From an uncultured cyanobacterium (GTDB taxonomy: Bacteria > Cyanobacteriota > Cyanobacteriia > Cyanobacteriales > Nostocaceae), in assembly GCA_903848645.1 (NCBI GenBank), contig CAINGU010000042.1, forward strand, positions 1 to 64,000: a stretch of DNA of 64,000 nucleotides, given 5' to 3'. The position numbers and the translations under genes are program-made. Within the stretch, counting starts at the first letter, position 1; every line of letters starts with the position of its first letter. The notes under the pieces were generated by a model. It made no database searches. It was given only the letters and a program-made list of their open reading frames with translations, and had not been told where the DNA came from. Positions 17,248 through 25,851 of the stretch are shown piece after piece.

Positions 17248-18846
17248 ATGGCACAAGTAGATTTTCCAGTTAATCCACCACCAGATGAAAGTCAAGCACC
17301 AACACGGCTGGTTACTAACAATTTACATCCTCAGAGTTGGAAATTTCAAGATTATTTTACATTTAATACTGATCACAAAGTCATTGGGATTCAATACTTA
17401 GTGACAGCTTTTGTATTCTATTTCATCGGTGGGTTGATAGCGATAACATTTCCCACCAAATTAGTAACACCAGATTCTAATTTCCTTAATCCTAATTTTT
17501 ACAATGCTTTCATGATCAATCATGGGACAATCATGATTTTTATATGGATTATTCTCAGTACAATTGGTGGATTTGGTAACTATCTAGTTCCGTTGATGAT
17601 AGGTGCTAGAGATATGGCATTTCCCAAATTAAATGCAATTGCCTTTTGGTTAAATCCACCCGCAGGATTATTACTATTATTAAGTTTTATCTTTGATGGT
17701 TCTCAATCTGGTTGGATGGCTTACCCACCATTAAACCTAATTACCGCAAACAACGCCCAAATCTTCTGGATTTTGGCTATTGTGTTATTAGTAACTTCCT
17801 CAATTTTAAGTTATATCAACCTTGTCATAACCATTTTGACAATGAAAGTTACTAACATGAAATGGCATCAACTACCTCTATTTTGTTGGGCAATTTTAGT
17901 AACTTCTATGCTGGCAATTTTATCCATAGTAGTATTAGTAACAGGTTCAGCTATCCTGTTATTTAATATTAACTTTGGTACATTTTTCCTTAACTTAGAT
18001 GTAGGTGATAATGTCATTATTTATCAACATTTATTCTGGTTTTATTCCCGTCTCGCAGTCTATTTAATAATTCTGCCAATTTTCGGGATTATGTCCGAAG
18101 TTATTTCTACCCATACACAGAAACCAATTTTTGGTTATCAAGCGATTGCTTACTTCAGTTTAGCTATCTGTGTTGTCGGTTTATGGGTTTGGGTACACCA
18201 TTTATTCACCAGTCAAACACCCAATTGGATGCGAATTTTATTCACTATTTCTACCCTTATTATCGCCGTTTTTGCAGGAATAAAAATTTTCAGTTGGGTA
18301 ACAACCCTATGGAGTCTAAAAATCCGCTTTACCAGTGCTATTTTATTTGCCATAGGCTGTTTAAGCAGCATAATAATGGGAATAGCCCCCGTTAATGTTC
18401 ACAACACCTATTATTTATTCACCCATTTTTACTACGTTTTATTTAGTAGTTCAATCTTTGGTATTTACGCAGGTATATATCACTGGTTTCCCAAAATGAT
18501 CGGTAGAATGATCAACGAACCCTGGGGACGAATTCATTTTCTGCTGACGTTTATCGGTACTAACTTAACATTTTTATCCATGCACGAACTGGATTTACAA
18601 GGAATGTCGCGCCAATTTATCAGCTTAAATCAGCTTTCCACCATTGGTATATTCATTTTGGGTCTTTCGGCTATTTCCTTCACCTTCAACGCCATTTTCA
18701 GTTGGAGAAAAGGCGAATTTGCAGGTGATAATCCTTGGCAAAGTTTAACTTTAGAATGGACAACCAGTTCTCCACCTATCATTGAAAACTGGGAAGTTTT
18801 ACCTGTTGTCACTCATAGACCTTATGACTATAGGAATCATAAATGA
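17248..18846 (+). CDS. orphan cytochrome oxidase subunit I-like protein lacking key ligands
   Basis: 532 residues with about 12 membrane segments and clear CoxA-type sequence (DHKVIGIQYL; NHGTIMIF; GGFGNYLVPL; VWVHHLFTSQTPNWMR). The CuB/Tyr motif, normally YSHPxVY, reads YSRLAVY, so one CuB His is Arg. The heme motif, normally HFHYV, reads HFYYV, so the low-spin heme axial His is Tyr. The first heme His (NHGT), the HH pair and the high-spin heme His are kept. No coxB or coxC lies beside it. The frame is intact and long, so it is under selection, but ordinary O2 reduction is doubtful. The last codons and stop are inside a MITE-like repeat. Confidence 0.88.
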   Translation: MAQVDFPVNPPPDESQAPTRLVTNNLHPQSWKFQDYFTFNTDHKVIGIQYLVTAFVFYFIGGLIAITFPTKLVTPDSNFLNPNFYNAFMINHGTIMIFIWIILSTIGGFGNYLVPLMIGARDMAFPKLNAIAFWLNPPAGLLLLLSFIFDGSQSGWMAYPPLNLITANNAQIFWILAIVLLVTSSILSYINLVITILTMKVTNMKWHQLPLFCWAILVTSMLAILSIVVLVTGSAILLFNINFGTFFLNLDVGDNVIIYQHLFWFYSRLAVYLIILPIFGIMSEVISTHTQKPIFGYQAIAYFSLAICVVGLWVWVHHLFTSQTPNWMRILFTISTLIIAVFAGIKIFSWVTTLWSLKIRFTSAILFAIGCLSSIIMGIAPVNVHNTYYLFTHFYYVLFSSSIFGIYAGIYHWFPKMIGRMINEPWGRIHFLLTFIGTNLTFLSMHELDLQGMSRQFISLNQLSTIGIFILGLSAISFTFNAIFSWRKGEFAGDNPWQSLTLEWTTSSPPIIENWEVLPVVTHRPYDYRNHK

Positions 18847-18924
18847 TATTTGAAAAATTTTAAGTAGTGTAGGGTGGGCAATGCCCACCCTACGTACATT
18901 TCAAAAATCAAATATTAGTCCTAT
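18830..18924. mobile_element. MITE-like element, copy B (95 bp, inverted)
   Basis: It starts ATAGGAATCATAAATG, has the GTAGGGTGGGCAATGCCCACCCTAC hairpin core in the middle, and ends TATTAGTCCTAT. It overlaps the last five codons and stop of the CoxA-like gene (Tyr-Arg-Asn-His-Lys-stop), so insertion rewrote that C terminus. Confidence 0.8.
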
Positions 18925-19093
18925 ATAATCCTTAACTGTCTTAATCAGGATTTTGAAGATTAAAGGATTCACAGGATTAATTATTTATAATTTACTCATG
19001 TTGAATATATCAATTCCTATGTTTAATATTCAACACTAACATCCTGTAAATCCTTAAATCCTGTAAATTCTGATTTAGACAAAGGTTTAAAAT

Positions 19094-21223
19094 TCACTTA
19101 CCCAAAAATCGCCGTAACGAACTATTTCCCATATCAACAGCCAACAAGTCCCCATTAGTGCCAAAACTCACAGAAGATTGTATTTTCTTTTTCACATAAG
19201 GGACACTAACCACACCTAAAAGAGTATTCTGAGATTGCCATTGTCCAACATAATTGGCAGATGCTAAACGGGGATAAAAAGAACTAGCAAACTGATAAAA
19301 TAGCCGTCGTATTCCCCCAGTTACAATACTTATTGGTAAATAATCTTCCCACATATCAGCAGAACGCACCAAAGGCAATTTAGGAATAGCTATCCACAAT
19401 AATGCTAACCAAGGATCTTCCCCTTCTAAACGATGAAACATGAATATATCTTCATTACGCCAAAAAAATAATTTAGCCTTACCAGAATCAAGATAAAATT
19501 CACCATCGGCAGCCATTTTTACTGTTACTATTAACTCAGTTTCTGGCTTACCTTTAGCACTAGCAATAAAGTGAAGTTGGGAATTAAGAGGAAAAGTCAT
19601 TGCACTAGCTAGGGTATGATCTGGTTTAACAGATTCAACAATAGATGATTGGGTAGGAGTATATTCTGGATAAAATTGACCATCTACTCGCACATTCACA
19701 AAACTAAAAGGTATGGTAGCTGCACCTAAATCTGGGGTAAGTTGTGCTTGAATGTGAATATGGGGTTGGGGAGAATAACCAGAATTTCCACAACGTCCAA
19801 TTAATGTACCTCTTTCAATCCGTTCTCCTTGTTTAATTACTATGCTATTCTGAGCAAAATGGGAAATTTCTACATAAAATCCTCGGTCATCATAAATAAC
19901 AACACAATTACCCCAATTATTAACTTGATCTACATTACCAATAGCACAATCTGGTAAATGATTAATTACTCGCACCATCCAACCCCGCACAGGTGAAAAA
20001 ATGGGTTTATTAAAAGCATAATAATCACTTAGATTTAGCCCATTACCAGAATAACTACAACCTGTTTCATCTTGAATAAAAAAATCAAAAGCATAACGCC
20101 ATAAACCTTGATGAGTCCATTGTCCGTCTACACCTTGCCAAACCACCCAACTACCAGAAAAAGGCAATAACAAATTACGTCCAGTCCCTTGATAACGTAA
20201 CCTAGTAGTTAATTCTTGATCTAAAGTTTTTTCGGGAGAACTTTGGGGAGAACGCACCAATAAACGATGACCTACTAAACCTAATAAATAGATTAAAAGC
20301 ATCGTAACTAAATTATAAGGAAGTGCATGAACAGGTAAAGCTACTGCTGCCCAAAAAACGCTAATTGCTTCTCCTAATAATGCTACTAAACCTACAGAAA
20401 TCGCCGCCAAAATATAACTTCTAGGAGAAGGAAGCAGATAGAAACCACCAATTGCTAAAGCCACTAAGATAAAATTTAAAGCAGCCGGATCATAATAAAC
20501 ATAAGCAAAAGTTCCCGTTAAAATACCTCTAATAGTTGTGCCTAAAAAATAACCACCAGCAGCTAATATTAATTGAATTCGAGAATTAACTAATAGTAAA
20601 GATATAACCGCTATTCCTACCCACACATTCGGTAAAAAGAAAATTAATCCCAAGGTGCGAAGAAACCCTTCCAACGGTAAAGGCCAACCAATAGAATAAG
20701 CATAAGCTGGAACAATAGCCGCCTTTAAACCTGCATAATGATAAGCTGCTAAATGAATTATCCAACTAACAATAATAAAAGGTAAACTCAATACAGGTAA
20801 ATAAAAGAAAGTTCGCAAAACATGAGATAAAGTCCATGTGAGAACAAAAGCCATAATCCCCGCAACAAATGCCAGAAATATAGCTGCTGGACTAAGTTGA
20901 AATAAATAACCTACACTTAATCCAGCTAATAAAGGATTAAATAAAAACGGCGGACTATCAAGATAAAATTTTCCTAATTGCGTTAATTGGGCAAATATTA
21001 CCGCTGCTAAAACTCCTAACAAACCCATTAATAATACTGAAGGTTGCAATAGCATTACAAATAATAATAATGCCCCAGGATAAATACCCCGCAGAAACAA
21101 AATTTCCGCAGTTGCAGCGCAGATAGAAGTAATAATATGTGTGAGGGGATAAAATTTAGATAGATTAAAGTGAAATGATTTTTTAAAATGAGGAATAAAT
21201 AATTGAGAATTTACCTTTATCAT
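19094..21223 (-). CDS. urea transporter-like membrane domain fused to M23 peptidase-like domain
   Basis: 709 residues from the ATG at 21223 (a GTG at 21232 is possible). Residues about 25-330 are very hydrophobic, with some ten membrane segments and the urea-transporter pattern (SPPFLFNPLLAGLSVGYLF; later a second half with LPSPRSYILAAISVGLVALLG). Residues about 365-500 resemble an M23/LysM-free peptidase: VEISHFAQNSIVIKQGERIERGTLIGRCGNSGYSPQPHIHIQ. The HxH (HIHIQ) is kept, but the upstream HxxxD zinc site reads RYAFD, lacking the His. The final part is of unknown fold. This fusion is known in cyanobacteria; the peptidase is probably non-catalytic. Confidence 0.82.
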   Translation of the reverse strand: MIKVNSQLFIPHFKKSFHFNLSKFYPLTHIITSICAATAEILFLRGIYPGALLLFVMLLQPSVLLMGLLGVLAAVIFAQLTQLGKFYLDSPPFLFNPLLAGLSVGYLFQLSPAAIFLAFVAGIMAFVLTWTLSHVLRTFFYLPVLSLPFIIVSWIIHLAAYHYAGLKAAIVPAYAYSIGWPLPLEGFLRTLGLIFFLPNVWVGIAVISLLLVNSRIQLILAAGGYFLGTTIRGILTGTFAYVYYDPAALNFILVALAIGGFYLLPSPRSYILAAISVGLVALLGEAISVFWAAVALPVHALPYNLVTMLLIYLLGLVGHRLLVRSPQSSPEKTLDQELTTRLRYQGTGRNLLLPFSGSWVVWQGVDGQWTHQGLWRYAFDFFIQDETGCSYSGNGLNLSDYYAFNKPIFSPVRGWMVRVINHLPDCAIGNVDQVNNWGNCVVIYDDRGFYVEISHFAQNSIVIKQGERIERGTLIGRCGNSGYSPQPHIHIQAQLTPDLGAATIPFSFVNVRVDGQFYPEYTPTQSSIVESVKPDHTLASAMTFPLNSQLHFIASAKGKPETELIVTVKMAADGEFYLDSGKAKLFFWRNEDIFMFHRLEGEDPWLALLWIAIPKLPLVRSADMWEDYLPISIVTGGIRRLFYQFASSFYPRLASANYVGQWQSQNTLLGVVSVPYVKKKIQSSVSFGTNGDLLAVDMGNSSLRRFLGK

Positions 21224-21271
21224 TCTAATCACCGAATTGTATATGTTTTATTTAAAGACCTAATTAAATTA

Positions 21272-21395
21272 ACCTGGCGATTAGAAATCGCGGCTACACA
21301 AACAAAGTCCGCCTTCGCGGACTAACACTAAATTAAGGATTTCAACCCACCTGCGTGGGTTTTGTCTGTGTAGCTATGACTTCCAGTCGCCTGGT
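21272..21395. mobile_element. MITE-like inverted-repeat element (124 bp)
   Basis: Both ends share an imperfect 36-bp inverted repeat (left ACCTGGCGATTAGAAATC, right complement ACCAGGCGACTGGAAGTC; both then run to GCTACACA-ACAAA). The middle has GTCCGCCTTCGCGGAC and AACCCACCTGCGTGGGTT hairpins. It ends 2 bp before the stop codon of the decarboxylase gene, so it may act as its terminator. No coding capacity. Confidence 0.7.
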
Positions 21396-21397
21396 AT

Positions 21398-22762
21398 TTA
21401 TGCACAATAAGAAACTGTAGGTTGAAGACGAGTTGGGAGATATTCTCTTCTGTCTAAATCACTCAAATCTTCAGCAGCGCGAATTAATTCCACATCACCA
21501 TTTTCTGTAATTAAAACTACATTGGGACGATATTCAATGAATTGCAACCATTGCGTATTGTTGTATGCACCAACGGTAGAAATTACCAAGCGATCGCCTC
21601 GTGATAAAGGTGGTAAACTGATACCTTCATCTATCACGTCAATATTCATGCACATTGGTCCGTAAATCACGGAATTTTCCCATGTACCGGGAATAACACG
21701 GTCAAGGGCAATATCAAAACGATACCAAAAGCTCGTAAATAATAAGTTAACTCCCGCATCCATTACGTAGGCAGGTGTACCATTAGGTAGTCGTTTTGTT
21801 CCGCATACGGAAGTAATCATCGTCCCAGCTTCGTCTACCATTGCCCGTCCTGACTCAATAATCAGTTTTGGGGTATGACCTGGTTTAAGATGCTGCCAGA
21901 GGGCATTACAGATGGCTTCAGCGAAGTCATCAATGGAGGGAAGCATGACTTCAGCGGCATGATAAACGCCCTTTAAGCGACTGCGGGAAGGAAAACCACC
22001 ACCAATGTCAATGTATTCCATACGCCAGCCAAAACGGTCTTCTACTTCATAGCCGAATTTGACCATTTTTTCGACTTGACGCGCATAGGCATTTTCATCA
22101 GTTATGAAAGTACCAATATGGCTATGTAATCCCCGCAAACGTAATTTACCACTATTGGCGATTCTTTGTACAGCTTCCATTGCTTGACCAGATTCTAAAT
22201 TAAAACCAAATCTAGACCAACAAGGTTGAATTCCTGCGTCTAAGTTGAGACGAATACCAACAGTAATAGTTTTTTCTAAAATACTAGCAATTTTTTCTAG
22301 ATCTTCAATTTCATCAAAATGATCAATGTTGACTATTACCCCATCTTTAATTGCTGCTAATAAAGTATCAAAAGGTTTGTGGGGTCCGTTGAGAATGATT
22401 TGATTTCCCGGAATACCCAAATTTTTAGCTTTATCATATTCCATTTTGGAAACTAATTCAGCCATTGCCCCTTCTTGATGAAAAATAGCACAAATTGCTT
22501 TTAAATAATTGGTTTTATAAGACCAACCAAAGGTGACATCTGGATAACGAGTAGTAAAAGCGTTTTTAATACTGCGGAATTTTCTTCTTAAAGCCTTTTC
22601 AGAATAAACAAATAAGGGTGAACCAAATTCTGTTACTAAGTCCTCAACTGCAACTCCAGCTATTTCTGATTTGACTCGATGTTTTAGGCTATTAACACCA
22701 GCAAACTTATTCATTAAGCCAGTTTGTAATTTCTGAATTGTGGGTTTTTGATAACTTTGCAT
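21398..22762 (-). CDS. type III PLP-dependent amino-acid decarboxylase
   Basis: 454 residues, related to diaminopimelate/ornithine decarboxylases. The PLP lysine lies in FGWSYKTNYLKAI. Other cofactor sites are GLHSHIGTF, IDIGGGFPS, IIESGRA (in place of the usual EPGR), the cross-subunit Cys in IYGPMCMNIDVI, and the late VGAYNNTQW. It acts on a basic or diamino acid or a derivative; substrate is unknown. It starts 1 bp after the ATP-grasp gene's stop, so it is in a coupled three-gene operon. It is not the only lysA-like candidate one would expect in a genome, so a specialised role is likely. Confidence 0.87.
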   Translation of the reverse strand: MQSYQKPTIQKLQTGLMNKFAGVNSLKHRVKSEIAGVAVEDLVTEFGSPLFVYSEKALRRKFRSIKNAFTTRYPDVTFGWSYKTNYLKAICAIFHQEGAMAELVSKMEYDKAKNLGIPGNQIILNGPHKPFDTLLAAIKDGVIVNIDHFDEIEDLEKIASILEKTITVGIRLNLDAGIQPCWSRFGFNLESGQAMEAVQRIANSGKLRLRGLHSHIGTFITDENAYARQVEKMVKFGYEVEDRFGWRMEYIDIGGGFPSRSRLKGVYHAAEVMLPSIDDFAEAICNALWQHLKPGHTPKLIIESGRAMVDEAGTMITSVCGTKRLPNGTPAYVMDAGVNLLFTSFWYRFDIALDRVIPGTWENSVIYGPMCMNIDVIDEGISLPPLSRGDRLVISTVGAYNNTQWLQFIEYRPNVVLITENGDVELIRAAEDLSDLDRREYLPTRLQPTVSYCA

Positions 22763-22763
22763 T

Positions 22764-23804
22764 TTACCGTTCTCCTAAAGTAACTAAAGTTTGTAATGGG
22801 GTGGAATCAGTAACAATTTCGTAGGTATATCGCATTAACAATTTTCCAGCTTCGTAAGTTGGTAAAGGTGGTAATGGTAATCCCAATGCAGCTTGTACCA
22901 TTCGTGCAGGTAAATTCACACCTACGGCTGTGGGGAAATAAATCCAAGCGGGAAAACGCGGGTTAATTTCTATTAAGTAAATTTGCCCATCACGGTCTAC
23001 AATACATTCCAATTCAAACGCCCCACGCCATTGGCTATGCTGTAAAAATGCCTCAGCCATAGCCAATAAACCAGGGTTATGAATAGTCATTGCACTCCAA
23101 ACTTTACCGAGTGCAGTTATGCCCATTTTCTTAATGGCTACTAAACCTAAATGTCCACCTTTACCATCACCAACACCAACCAGATTTAACTCACTACCTG
23201 TGACAATTTCTTGTAAAATAATCGGATAACCCCATTCAGCAGTAAGTTCATAAAAACGTTGTTTTAATTCTGATTCTGTGTGAACACAATAAGCTTTATA
23301 ATATGGACCTTTAATCATTAATGGATAGCCTAATTCTTTGGTAGCTTCTGGTAAATCATCCAAAGATGTGATCACAATTGTGCGGGGAGTCACACCACCA
23401 AAAGCAGCAACAACTTCTGATAATTTGGCTTTATTCCGCAATGCAAATTGAGATTTTGTAGGTAAATAAGTTTTAATACCAATAGCTTCTAATTTGGCTG
23501 CACATTGGATATAAAGAGGGAGTTCAACATCAAAGTTAGGAATAATAAAATCAAGTCCAAATTGTGATTGAATATGCTCCAATCGTGCCAATAACAAATC
23601 TGGTTCTGATGACGGATAGGGCATAATATAACGGCGGTCAAATAGCCAGTCCATATATAGCCCTGGTTCCATGACATCGTAAGCTAAACCAATAATTTGC
23701 GCTGCTAATTCGTTATTTTCTCGTAAACTGCGGGCGACTCCTGTACCAGGTCCAGGATTATCAATAGCATTAATCCCAGTCACAGCAATAATAGGGTTTT
23801 TCAA
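22764..23804 (-). CDS. ATP-grasp ligase of the PqqD cassette
   Basis: 346 residues. The ATP-grasp core has the lysine strand YPLMIKGPYYKAY, the glycine-poor loop, WRGAFELECIVDRDGQIYLIEINPRFPAW (Glu and Asn metal ligands, as in carbamoyl-phosphate synthase-like enzymes). The N terminus (IAVTGINAIDNPGPGTGVARSL) resembles a preATP-grasp domain. It probably activates a carboxylate by phosphorylation and joins it to an amine. It overlaps the PqqD-like gene by 4 bp (ATGA) and lies 1 bp before the decarboxylase gene. Confidence 0.85.
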   Translation of the reverse strand: MKNPIIAVTGINAIDNPGPGTGVARSLRENNELAAQIIGLAYDVMEPGLYMDWLFDRRYIMPYPSSEPDLLLARLEHIQSQFGLDFIIPNFDVELPLYIQCAAKLEAIGIKTYLPTKSQFALRNKAKLSEVVAAFGGVTPRTIVITSLDDLPEATKELGYPLMIKGPYYKAYCVHTESELKQRFYELTAEWGYPIILQEIVTGSELNLVGVGDGKGGHLGLVAIKKMGITALGKVWSAMTIHNPGLLAMAEAFLQHSQWRGAFELECIVDRDGQIYLIEINPRFPAWIYFPTAVGVNLPARMVQAALGLPLPPLPTYEAGKLLMRYTYEIVTDSTPLQTLVTLGER

Positions 23805-24061
23805 TTGTCACCTCCGATAATTCCTAAAAAGTGAAGTTGCTGCATAAAATCATTTACATCTCGTTCCACAATGCTTTGAGGAATCCCAAATTCAGAGGTA
23901 ATTAAACTGATAATTTCTTGTTTGGTATGTTGTTTTTGCAACTGTTGAATAATAAAACAGCCGCAGGAATTAAGCGTATAACTTTCCCCCGTAGCCGAAT
24001 CAAAAGCAAATCCATCCGCAGAGATACTTAAAGAATGGGTAGTATGAGTATTTGTGTTCAT
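23801..24061 (-). CDS. PqqD-like RiPP-recognition protein
   Basis: 86 residues with the PqqD pattern: ADGFAFDSATGESYTLNSCGCFIIQQLQ, then a helix, DVNDFMQQLHFLGII. PqqD proteins are winged-helix RiPP-recognition elements that bind leader peptides and present them to modifying enzymes. It is the first gene of the cassette and overlaps the ATP-grasp gene by 4 bp. No obvious short precursor peptide was recognised next to it except the secreted protein at 24111-24470, which does not look like a classical leader. Confidence 0.82.
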   Translation of the reverse strand: MNTNTHTTHSLSISADGFAFDSATGESYTLNSCGCFIIQQLQKQHTKQEIISLITSEFGIPQSIVERDVNDFMQQLHFLGIIGGDN

Positions 24062-24110
24062 GAGTAATTACTGAGTTTATTTCTCTCTTTGCGTCTCTGC
24101 GTGAGACATT

Positions 24111-24470
24111 TTATTCCTTCTTTTGTGAACAGTCACCAGGAGGACGGGGAGGGAGTCCCAAAGCCTCAATTAATTTGTCTTCAGTTACGTTTAATTTAGT
24201 GGCTGCACCGCGAATATCAGGGCGTGGAGGTGGTTCAAGGGGTATTCCTAAAGCTGCTTTTAATTTTGCTTCTGTGACTCCCAATTTTTTAGCGGCTGTA
24301 GCAAAATCAATGGGTGGACCTGGTGGTCTGTGCTGTTCCTGTTCTGGAGGTGGTGTAATATTTTCTGCTATTTGTTCAGATTGATTAGCAATGGTTTTGT
24401 TGGGAAGGAGAATGCTGGAAGTGGCTATGGCTAAGGGAAGAGCAGATAAAATTAATAGTCGGTTAATCAT
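24111..24470 (-). CDS. secreted Pro-rich protein with two internal repeats
   Basis: 119 residues. Residues about 1-29 form a signal peptide (MINRLLILSALPLAIATSS...A). The mature part has a PPPEQEQHRPPGPP linker and two copies of a ~30-residue unit (AAKKLGVTEAKLKAALGIP and AATKLNVTEDKLIEALGLP) each followed by Pro-rich spacers. It lies 49 bp upstream of the PqqD-like gene on the same strand, so it may be co-transcribed. Function unknown. Confidence 0.7.
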   Translation of the reverse strand: MINRLLILSALPLAIATSSILLPNKTIANQSEQIAENITPPPEQEQHRPPGPPIDFATAAKKLGVTEAKLKAALGIPLEPPPRPDIRGAATKLNVTEDKLIEALGLPPRPPGDCSQKKE

Positions 24471-24590
24471 GATTTTTGGCTGTGCTGTGTTCTATGTTTC
24501 TATTAACGCAGCTAAAAATTACAATTCTCCCTCGGTTTAAATTACAGTTTTGTAATTTACTTTGTTCAGTAATTTATCGTAAATTATAAC

Positions 24591-24725
24591 TAGCCCGCCT
24601 GGGAATGAATTCCCAGTCTAATAGCGGAAGTCATCTAAAGATGACTAAAAATCCTCAAAAATTCCCAGTTTACTTTAGTAAACTTTGGCTATTAGCCCTG
24701 AAATTCATTTCAGGGCAGGTGTGGA
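24591..24725. repeat. multi-hairpin intergenic repeat (MITE-like)
   Basis: A chain of perfect hairpins (GGGAATGAATTCCC, GTCATCTAAAGATGAC, AGTTTACTTTAGTAAACT, CCCTGAAATTCATTTCAGGG) with the outer arms related as an imperfect inverted repeat ending in CTAATAGC / GCTATTAG. A further hairpin (ATCAAATAAGC...GCTTATTTGAT) follows. It has no coding content; it resembles dispersed Nostocales intergenic elements. Confidence 0.65.
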
Positions 24726-24873
24726 AGCCATCAAATAAGCTAAGGATAGCTTATTTGATACCAATGAATACGAAAAGTCGTCTTTAAACGAAATAGCCCT
24801 TGACTCAATGTAATATATGATTAGTGTAGTAGTTTTATATTATTATCATTAAGTATTTAGTAATTCTAGCAAT

Positions 24874-25236
24874 ATGATTGAATTCAACATTTCTACACCT
24901 GATGGGATTAAACAGGCAATTTATACTCTACAGTCATACGGTGCAAACATAGACCAAATGGCTTCACCTGTTCAATGGATGATTAGTGTAGCAAATGCAA
25001 TTGCCAGTAGTAGTGAAACACGTCAAAAAGAAATTGAAGCTCAGAAACAATTGGCAATAGAAATTATTCAAGTTGCTAGAGAAAATCATGTTGATGAGCT
25101 TGAGATTACTATATCTAATAAAGCTGGAGTTGCTGTTGAAGGTGAGCTTAACCAGAAATCTCAAGGTATAGCATCTTTTGATGCAATCATTGGATCTTCT
25201 GGTAATATGACTTTAAAAGTAAAGTATAAGCAGTAA
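24874..25236 (+). CDS. hypothetical protein
   Basis: 120 residues, ATG start. The middle (SSSETRQKEIEAQKQLAIEIIQVARENHVDELEITIS) is strongly helical; the C-terminal ~45 residues look like beta strands (VAVEGELNQKSQGIASFDAIIGSSGNMTLKVKYK). No signal peptide or family was recognised. It precedes the small gene pair at 25384-26466 on the same strand. Confidence 0.5.
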   Translation: MIEFNISTPDGIKQAIYTLQSYGANIDQMASPVQWMISVANAIASSSETRQKEIEAQKQLAIEIIQVARENHVDELEITISNKAGVAVEGELNQKSQGIASFDAIIGSSGNMTLKVKYKQ

Positions 25237-25383
25237 ACTTGCTATGTTCAGGAATCGCCTATCCTGATTCTATCATCGGTAATATAGATTGGGTAGTGCG
25301 ATCGCATTTCTGGTGTAGAGTGAAGAGCGATCGCAATTTATAATGAAGATATTGCAATAGTCAATGTCACGAGGATTAAAAAA

Positions 25384-25836
25384 ATGGACGTTACACAACT
25401 TAGTAACAAAACAATAGAACTATCTGACATTACAGCTTGGGATAAAAACGGAAATAAACTTTTAGTATCAAAAGTTAGAGCTAGAAATATTGTAGAAGAT
25501 ATTACTGCCAAAGTCGAAGATATCCTCAAATTTGAGTATGAACATAATAAAGTTATAGTTCCTTATGCTATGACTGCTACCCGTGAAGAAATTAAAATTT
25601 TTCAATGGGATGGTGAAAATCTCAAAACTGTTTACACCTTCCCAACTCATGAAGTTTTGTCTGAATATGATCCAGAATTTAGTCATAAGAAGAGGATTTT
25701 TGAATATTATCTCGAAACATTAGTTGAAGGATGGTTGAGAGATTTGGCTGATAATTGGAAAACAGATAATCCACCAAAATCAAAAGAACTAACTCAGATA
25801 GGTTTTGTAGATAAAATTGCTGATGCAGCACAATAA
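25384..25836 (+). CDS. hypothetical protein, upstream partner of PIN-domain gene
   Basis: 150 residues, ATG start after an AGGAT-like ribosome-binding site. Mainly acidic and mixed alpha/beta; no known domain recognised. It ends 15 bp before the PIN-domain gene, which suggests an operon and a possible antitoxin or partner role. It lacks an obvious DNA-binding motif, so the antitoxin idea rests on position alone. Confidence 0.5.
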   Translation: MDVTQLSNKTIELSDITAWDKNGNKLLVSKVRARNIVEDITAKVEDILKFEYEHNKVIVPYAMTATREEIKIFQWDGENLKTVYTFPTHEVLSEYDPEFSHKKRIFEYYLETLVEGWLRDLADNWKTDNPPKSKELTQIGFVDKIADAAQ

Positions 25837-25851
25837 AGGTTAGCAAATTTA

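Noticed and set aside
21398..22762. Calling the decarboxylase lysA
   Set aside because: It is in a specialised PqqD/ATP-grasp operon and lacks the EPGR form of the motif; substrate is unknown.
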